This document shows, piece after piece, positions 59,316-64,000 of a stretch of 64,000 bases of DNA. The notes under the pieces were generated by a model, which ran no database searches, was not told the origin of the DNA, and saw only the letters and a program-made list of their open reading frames with translations. Made by a program: the position numbers and the translations under genes. This DNA is from JAWKVD01 sp041398225 (lineage in GTDB: Bacteria > Pseudomonadota > Alphaproteobacteria > Caulobacterales > Hyphomonadaceae). The stretch covers positions 1 through 64,000 of the forward strand of contig JAWKVD010000003.1 in NCBI GenBank assembly GCA_041398225.1, in the 5' to 3' direction. The stretch's first letter is position 1, and each line of letters begins with the position of its first letter.

Positions 59316-60319
59316 GATCCGGCGGTCGCCCGCGCCATCTGGTCGGCGAGATCCAGCGCTGCGATCAGGCTTTCGGAGTGCACGTTTCCTGCTCGCGCGA
59401 CGTCGTAGGCTACGCCATGATCCGGCGATGTCCGAATGAAGGGGAGGCCGAGCGTCACGTTGACGCCGCCCCACAGATCCAGCGTCTTCACCGGGATCAG
59501 CCCCTGATCGTGATACATGGCGATCACCGCGTCGAAGCGCCCCTCGCGCGCCTCGTGGAAGATCGTGTCTCCCGGGCGAGCGTCAGATATGTTCATGCCC
59601 ATCTCGCGCAAATTCGCCGCCGCCGGATTGATGAAATCCACTTCCTCGTCGCCGATCTCGCCGTCTTCGCCTGCGTGCGGGTTGAGGCCGCACAGGCCAA
59701 TACGAGGATTGCGCAACCCGAAGCGGTGGCGGAGATCGCGATCGACGATTTCAGCCGTTTCTTCGATTAGGGTCGCGGAGAGGAGGCTGGGCACTTCCGT
59801 CAGCCGCTCATGGATTGTGACCAGCGCCACGCGGAGGCCGCCGCCGCACAGCATCATCACCGGTCGAGGCGCCGGGGCGCCGTCGGGGACCGATAGTTGA
59901 GCCAGAAACTCCGTGTGGCCCGGATGCTGGAAGCCGGCCCTGTAGAGCAGCGCCTTGGAGATCGGATTTGTGACGACGGCCGCGCATTCGCCGCGTTGGG
60001 TAAGGCGAACGGCTGTCTCGATAGAGGCGATCACGGTCGGCGCCGTCGCCGGGTCTGGCGCGCCGGGGGCGGGCCGCCGCGTTGCGCAGGCCAAGGGGAG
60101 ACCGGGCCGGCTATCGGCGAATGCGGACGCCGCCGGCTCGGCGCGCTCGATCACGGCGACGGCGCCGGCCCCTCGCGCCTGGGCGAGCACGTCGGGAGGG
60201 GCGATTACAAGGAAGGGGCGAGAGTCGCCGCGCCGGGCGCGCCAGGCCTCCCAAGTGATGATCGGGCCGACGCCTGCTGGATCGCCCATCGTGACTGCAA
60301 GGGGACGTTCGCCGCCCAT
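59312..60319 (-). CDS. pdxA: 4-hydroxythreonine-4-phosphate dehydrogenase
   Basis: A 335-aa NAD-dependent enzyme of pyridoxal-phosphate synthesis. N-terminal VTMGDPAGVGPIITWEA; metal/substrate His in PGHTEFLAQL; MYHDQGLIPVK near the C-terminus, and LNPHAGEDGEIGDEE. It lies 37 bp after surA and overlaps rsmA by ATGA. Intact. Confidence 0.96.
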   Translation of the reverse strand: MGGERPLAVTMGDPAGVGPIITWEAWRARRGDSRPFLVIAPPDVLAQARGAGAVAVIERAEPAASAFADSRPGLPLACATRRPAPGAPDPATAPTVIASIETAVRLTQRGECAAVVTNPISKALLYRAGFQHPGHTEFLAQLSVPDGAPAPRPVMMLCGGGLRVALVTIHERLTEVPSLLSATLIEETAEIVDRDLRHRFGLRNPRIGLCGLNPHAGEDGEIGDEEVDFINPAAANLREMGMNISDARPGDTIFHEAREGRFDAVIAMYHDQGLIPVKTLDLWGGVNVTLGLPFIRTSPDHGVAYDVARAGNVHSESLIAALDLADQMARATAGS

Positions 60320-60356
60320 TCCGGTGCCTGTGGCGCCTCCCAGTCGTCCGCGGCCG

Positions 60357-61655
60357 TCAGCGGCGGATGATTGTTGCGTCGCGCTTCAGATCGCGCAGAT
60401 AGCGGTCCGCCAACATCGAGATTTCCTGATCGAAAAGACGATCCCGGATGTCCGATTCCGACGGCATTCCGCCGCCTGCAATGGTCTTGGAGCAGACGTA
60501 GAGCAGCATCTTGTCGTCGCCCATGTCGACCACGGGCGAAACATCGCCTTCCTTGAGCGGTTCCAGAACGGCTTTGAATGCATCGGCCATCTCGGCAACC
60601 TTCAGTCCCGGCAGATCGTTGACCGTAACGCCGGCTACCCCTTGCACCGCTGTCGAAACGGTGGGGCACGTCGCCGCTTGAGTGCGGATGGTCTCGAGTT
60701 TGCTCTGAGCGTCCGCGCCCGTCGCAAGCACCTGTTTGAGATCGAGCACGGCTTGTCCCGGTCCGACGGGTTCGCGTTTTCCGAGCAGCGCCACCAGATA
60801 GACGCCGCCTTCGGTTTCGATCGGCGGCAACAGCGCCGGCGGCGTGGCCTTGGTCACAGCCGTTTCGATCTCGGGGCGCATGTCGCCGGGCGACATCCAG
60901 CCCATGTCGCCGCCGGCGGATGCGGACGGGGCGGCCGAGAACTGTTGGGCGACTTGTTCGAATGAAGCGCCCTGTTGAATCTGCCGCCGCAAGGTGTCGG
61001 CCCGGGTCATGGCGTTGGTGCGGGACTCAGAGTCGGGCGCGTACAGGAAGATCTCGGCGATCCGGTATTGCGGTTTGTCGAGGCTGGCCTGCAGGCGGTC
61101 CATCATTTCCTTCACACGGGTTTCCGACACGCGGACCTGCCGACCGAACCGACCGCGCACCAGCGCGGTCCAGGCGATGTCGGCGCGCACCTGATCGCGA
61201 AGCGTCTGCGGGTTCACGCCGCGCGCCTGCAAACCGGCGACGAAGGCCTCGGCGGTGGAGTTGTTCTGGCGGGCCAGCAGCCCGATGCGTTGATCGATCT
61301 CCTGGTCGCTGATGTTCCCGTCCTTCGCCAGCTTCTTGAATTCCTGAACCTGTATCTTTTCCTCGATGAGGCCCTCGACCGCCTGGCGGGAGGCTTCATT
61401 AATCGTGTCGTCGTCGGGCTGACCGCCGAACGACAGGAGAATCATGCGGGTCCGGTTCCGGACGTCGGAATAGGAGATCACTTCGTCATTCACGAGAACA
61501 GCCACGCCCTCGATCGCCTGTCCGCGATCCGAAGCGCGGACCTGACCGGCGGCGTTTGTGTCTGTTGTGCTCTGGGCGACGGCTGGGAGGCCAAGGCCCG
61601 CCAGCACGGCGGCCAGCGTTCCGGCAGCGATCTGGCTCGCGAAAGGAAATTTCAT
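60357..61655 (-). CDS. surA: Periplasmic chaperone / peptidyl-prolyl isomerase SurA
   Basis: A 432-aa periplasmic protein. Signal peptide (about 1-28, ending PAVAQ). N-terminal chaperone region (VLVNDEVISYSDVRNRTRMIL), then a parvulin domain (YRIAEIFLYAPD ... AGGDMGWMSPGDM). A second region before the C-terminus is degenerate. SurA escorts outer-membrane proteins, including LptD, to BAM. It lies 115 bp downstream of lptD and 37 bp upstream of pdxA, the classic order. Confidence 0.93.
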   Translation of the reverse strand: MKFPFASQIAAGTLAAVLAGLGLPAVAQSTTDTNAAGQVRASDRGQAIEGVAVLVNDEVISYSDVRNRTRMILLSFGGQPDDDTINEASRQAVEGLIEEKIQVQEFKKLAKDGNISDQEIDQRIGLLARQNNSTAEAFVAGLQARGVNPQTLRDQVRADIAWTALVRGRFGRQVRVSETRVKEMMDRLQASLDKPQYRIAEIFLYAPDSESRTNAMTRADTLRRQIQQGASFEQVAQQFSAAPSASAGGDMGWMSPGDMRPEIETAVTKATPPALLPPIETEGGVYLVALLGKREPVGPGQAVLDLKQVLATGADAQSKLETIRTQAATCPTVSTAVQGVAGVTVNDLPGLKVAEMADAFKAVLEPLKEGDVSPVVDMGDDKMLLYVCSKTIAGGGMPSESDIRDRLFDQEISMLADRYLRDLKRDATIIRR

Positions 61656-61770
61656 CCGGTCACCCTGTCCCGACGAGGAGGCGAAATAATGGTCGCCGAG
61701 CGCCTATACACCAATGACGGATGATAGCGAGCCCGGGCGGCGCCCGGCAATGCGGAGAAATCAGCGAAAA

Positions 61771-63972
61771 TCAGTCGACGCTATCGTCCGAAATCCCGCC
61801 CAAACCGGTCAGAACGAAGCGGAACCGAATAGAATCCGAGGGGCCCAGGGTGCGGTCCTGGCCGCCATTGCGTTCGTAGGCGATTGAGAAGAAGGAGCAG
61901 TCATCCTGGTAGCCGATGCCGACCGAGAGGAGGATGTCCCTGTTCTCGGTGATGTTGCGATACTGGCGGACGATGGCGGACCAGTTGTCCTTGATCCGGA
62001 AGCGCCCATCCAGGATCAGGCCCGCTTCCTCGGCGCCGGCGGCGGTCGCGGCCGTTCGGAAATACCGCGCGTTGCCGCTGATCCGCCAGTAGTCGCCGGC
62101 GACCGTCGCGTCCACGCGGTTGAAGGACATCTCGTCGTCGAATCGAACGCGTGCGCCCACGCGCAGGGGGGCGCCGAAATCGGCGTTGACCGAAGCCACA
62201 TAGTCCGATTTCTCGCCGGACAGGTTTGACAGCGTGTCAAAGGCCGAGTCCGGCTGATCGCGCCAGCGACGGCCGAACAGGCCGTTGATTTCGATGCCGT
62301 CACCGAACCGGGCCGTGGTGCTGAGGCCGACCGAGGCGCGGGCCCCACCTTCCCATAGGTCATAGTTGGACACCACGTCGGGTTTGAAGACGTTGCTGTC
62401 GTCGACTTCGAAAAGAAGGGAATCCTCGTTCGGGATGCCTTTCTGGTTCGCGTCCTCGGTGCCGTAGGCGACCATGGCGATGGGCTCGACCACGATGTCG
62501 ATGGACTTGCCGGTCCGGATAAGCGGCCAGCTCACCTGTCCGCCGACCAGGCCGAGGGTGCGGCTAACCTCGTGAGAACCGTCCGGAAGGCCGTTGTCGA
62601 GCTTGTAGGCGTCGAAGCGCCCCAGCGCGAAGGGACTCAGAACGAGACCCGGGCCGAACACGGTCTGTGTGGTCCACTCCGCCGAACCGGTCGCGCGCAC
62701 GGAATCCTTGGTGAGCGTGCTGTCCGGCAGCGTCTGCGCCTCGTCGCGGAACAGAGCCGCGGCGCTGAACTGGGTCGAGACCTGCCCCTTGTCGCCGAAG
62801 TCGAACACTTTCTCGGCGAAGAGCGTCGGCGCCACTTTGGGGAAGCGTGCGTCGTCGTCGAAGGCGCGCAGCCCCTGGAAGGTCAATAGTCCTGCTTCGG
62901 CGTAGAAGTCCTCGTCCTGGCCGGTCGAGTAGATCTGCGACAGGAGCTGTCGCGGCTGGCTGGAGTAGAGGCCGCGCAGGTCGTTTTCGCCGTCAATGTC
63001 ATAGCGCAGATCATAGAGGTCGTCGGTTTGCGTCTCGACGCCGAACCCCCAGTCCCAGTTCTGGTTGATGGCGAAGCGGCCCTCGCCATAGAGGTGGCTG
63101 CGCCAGCTTTGTTCGCCAAACTTGTTGCCGTCGCTGTCGAAGTCCTTCTCGTTGGTGAAGCTGCCTTCCAGGCGCAGGAAGCCCGAGAAGAAGCGTTGGC
63201 GGTAGTCGAGTTTCACGAGCGGATTGACGTTCGCATAGATCGTCGGGCTGACGGTCAATTCCTGCGACGGCGAAATGGCCCAGTAGTATGGCTGCTCGTA
63301 AAATGCGCCGACCTTCGAGGACACGCCGAAGTCCGGCGTCATCAGACCGCTCCGGCGGCCTGAGGTGGGATCGGGGTGTGCGAAGTACGGCACGTAGAGC
63401 ACCGGGATGCCGCCGAGTTCCAGGACCGCGTCCTGGTAGGAGATCATCTTGGTGTCGAGATTCTGGACGGCCTTGCGTGCGCGGAGCGACCAGGTCGGGG
63501 TCTTGTCTTCCTGTTCGCAGATCGGGCAGCTGGTGAAGACGACCTGTTCGAGCGCGTGCCGTCGGCCGCCGGTGCGGACCGCACTGGAAGCGGTGGCCGC
63601 TCCGCCGTTTTGCCAGCGCATGGAGAACCGGGTAGCGAATCCGTCCCGGAACTCGTCATCCACCTCGATCTCGTCGGCGAACTGCATCGTGCCGGTGGAG
63701 TCCGAAATCTGGACGTTCCCCTGGGCCTGCATTGAGCGGTTGTCTTCGTCGTAGATTACCCGGTCGGCTCGCAGCACGCGTTCGCCGACGCGGACCTCGA
63801 CATTGCCCGTCGCGGTCAGAATGCGCTCGTCGCGGTCCTCGGAAATGGTGTCGGCGCTGAGGAGAATATCGGCGACGCCGCTCTCCTCGTCAGCGCTGAC
63901 CTGAGCGAGGGCGCTTTCTCCGGCCGCGAGCGTGAGGACGGCGGAGGCCAGGCAGGCAAAACGCAACACCAT
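61771..63972 (-). CDS. lptD: LPS-assembly outer-membrane protein LptD
   Basis: A 733-aa beta-barrel that places LPS in the outer leaflet. Signal peptide (about 1-23), N-terminal OstA/LptA-like domain (LSADTISEDRDERILTATGN), then a barrel with LptD segments such as VLYVPYFAHPDPTSGRRSG and a C-terminal aromatic-rich half. Cys are at SCPICEQ (about 148-151) and QDDCSFF near the C-terminus, fewer than in E. coli, so the disulfide pattern differs. Start at 63972; the 28 bp beyond hold no further feature I can support. Confidence 0.95.
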   Translation of the reverse strand: MVLRFACLASAVLTLAAGESALAQVSADEESGVADILLSADTISEDRDERILTATGNVEVRVGERVLRADRVIYDEDNRSMQAQGNVQISDSTGTMQFADEIEVDDEFRDGFATRFSMRWQNGGAATASSAVRTGGRRHALEQVVFTSCPICEQEDKTPTWSLRARKAVQNLDTKMISYQDAVLELGGIPVLYVPYFAHPDPTSGRRSGLMTPDFGVSSKVGAFYEQPYYWAISPSQELTVSPTIYANVNPLVKLDYRQRFFSGFLRLEGSFTNEKDFDSDGNKFGEQSWRSHLYGEGRFAINQNWDWGFGVETQTDDLYDLRYDIDGENDLRGLYSSQPRQLLSQIYSTGQDEDFYAEAGLLTFQGLRAFDDDARFPKVAPTLFAEKVFDFGDKGQVSTQFSAAALFRDEAQTLPDSTLTKDSVRATGSAEWTTQTVFGPGLVLSPFALGRFDAYKLDNGLPDGSHEVSRTLGLVGGQVSWPLIRTGKSIDIVVEPIAMVAYGTEDANQKGIPNEDSLLFEVDDSNVFKPDVVSNYDLWEGGARASVGLSTTARFGDGIEINGLFGRRWRDQPDSAFDTLSNLSGEKSDYVASVNADFGAPLRVGARVRFDDEMSFNRVDATVAGDYWRISGNARYFRTAATAAGAEEAGLILDGRFRIKDNWSAIVRQYRNITENRDILLSVGIGYQDDCSFFSIAYERNGGQDRTLGPSDSIRFRFVLTGLGGISDDSVD

Positions 63973-64000
63973 ACGTCTCCCCTCGCTTCGTGATTTCCGA

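Overview
The window is GC-rich, gene-dense alphaproteobacterial chromosome with few long gaps. The best guess is Caulobacterales/Maricaulales (Hyphomonadaceae-like). This rests on gene content: a dnaB-alr-mlaEF / radA-cvpA-purF neighbourhood, an rsmA-pdxA-surA-lptD run, a complete 12-gene type II secretion (T2SS) operon beside a surface lipoprotein and a TonB-dependent receptor (the layout I recall from the Caulobacter elpS region), and a membrane-anchored winged-helix regulator. No tRNA, rRNA, CRISPR array, IS element, integrase or phage gene was seen.

Layout. 1-5.3 kb: 5' part of pbpC and a thioester alpha-2-macroglobulin lipoprotein (periplasmic defence and repair pair). 5.4-7.3 kb: a BaiN-type flavoprotein and a short prepilin peptidase. 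7.4-25.3 kb (minus strand): a likely phosphate-starvation island. It reads, in transcription order: membrane winged-helix regulator, proline-linker surface lipoprotein, TonB-dependent receptor, gspC, a 30-codon mini-ORF, gspDEFGHIJKLMN, a lipoprotein, and a small secreted TonB-like protein. Two places carry 11-bp-periodic CTGTCAT-type repeats that match the PhoB box: upstream of the surface lipoprotein, and across the start codon of the TonB-like gene. 25.5-28.8 kb: a small exopolysaccharide patch (GH16 glycanase, GT2, Wzy/ligase). 29.2-33.9 kb: elongation factor P with its modification genes epmA and epmB, plus a 2-oxoglutarate/Fe(II) dioxygenase next door. 34-41.4 kb: DUF6481, a DUF6249 / ECF sigma / putative anti-sigma module, NnrU, panB, a YfgM-like TPR protein, bamB, and der broken by two frameshifts. 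41.4-46.2 kb (minus): DUF3617, SDR, purF, cvpA, radA. 46.6-52.1 kb (minus): mlaF, mlaE, alr, dnaB, rplI, rpsR, rpsF. 52.4-58.5 kb (plus): fabD, fabG, acpP, fabF, mltG, yicC, gmk. 58.5-64 kb (minus): rsmA, pdxA, surA, lptD.

How the parts may work together. In the 7.4-25 kb island, phosphate limitation (via PhoB) would raise a surface-anchored lipoprotein and its outer-membrane receptor. The T2SS would export exoenzymes or release the lipoprotein, and small TonB-like parts would energise uptake. Established knowledge for the comparison is the phosphate-induced ElpS lipoprotein of Caulobacter, whose release depends on an adjacent 12-gene T2SS. Homology of this lipoprotein to ElpS is inferred from context only. 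Envelope assembly is a second theme (surA, lptD, bamB, YfgM-like, mlaEF, mltG, pbpC/A2M).

Limits: start codons were chosen by eye from Shine-Dalgarno spacing, signal peptides and overlaps. Four genes appear to start with TTG. Promoters and operators are pattern matches only.
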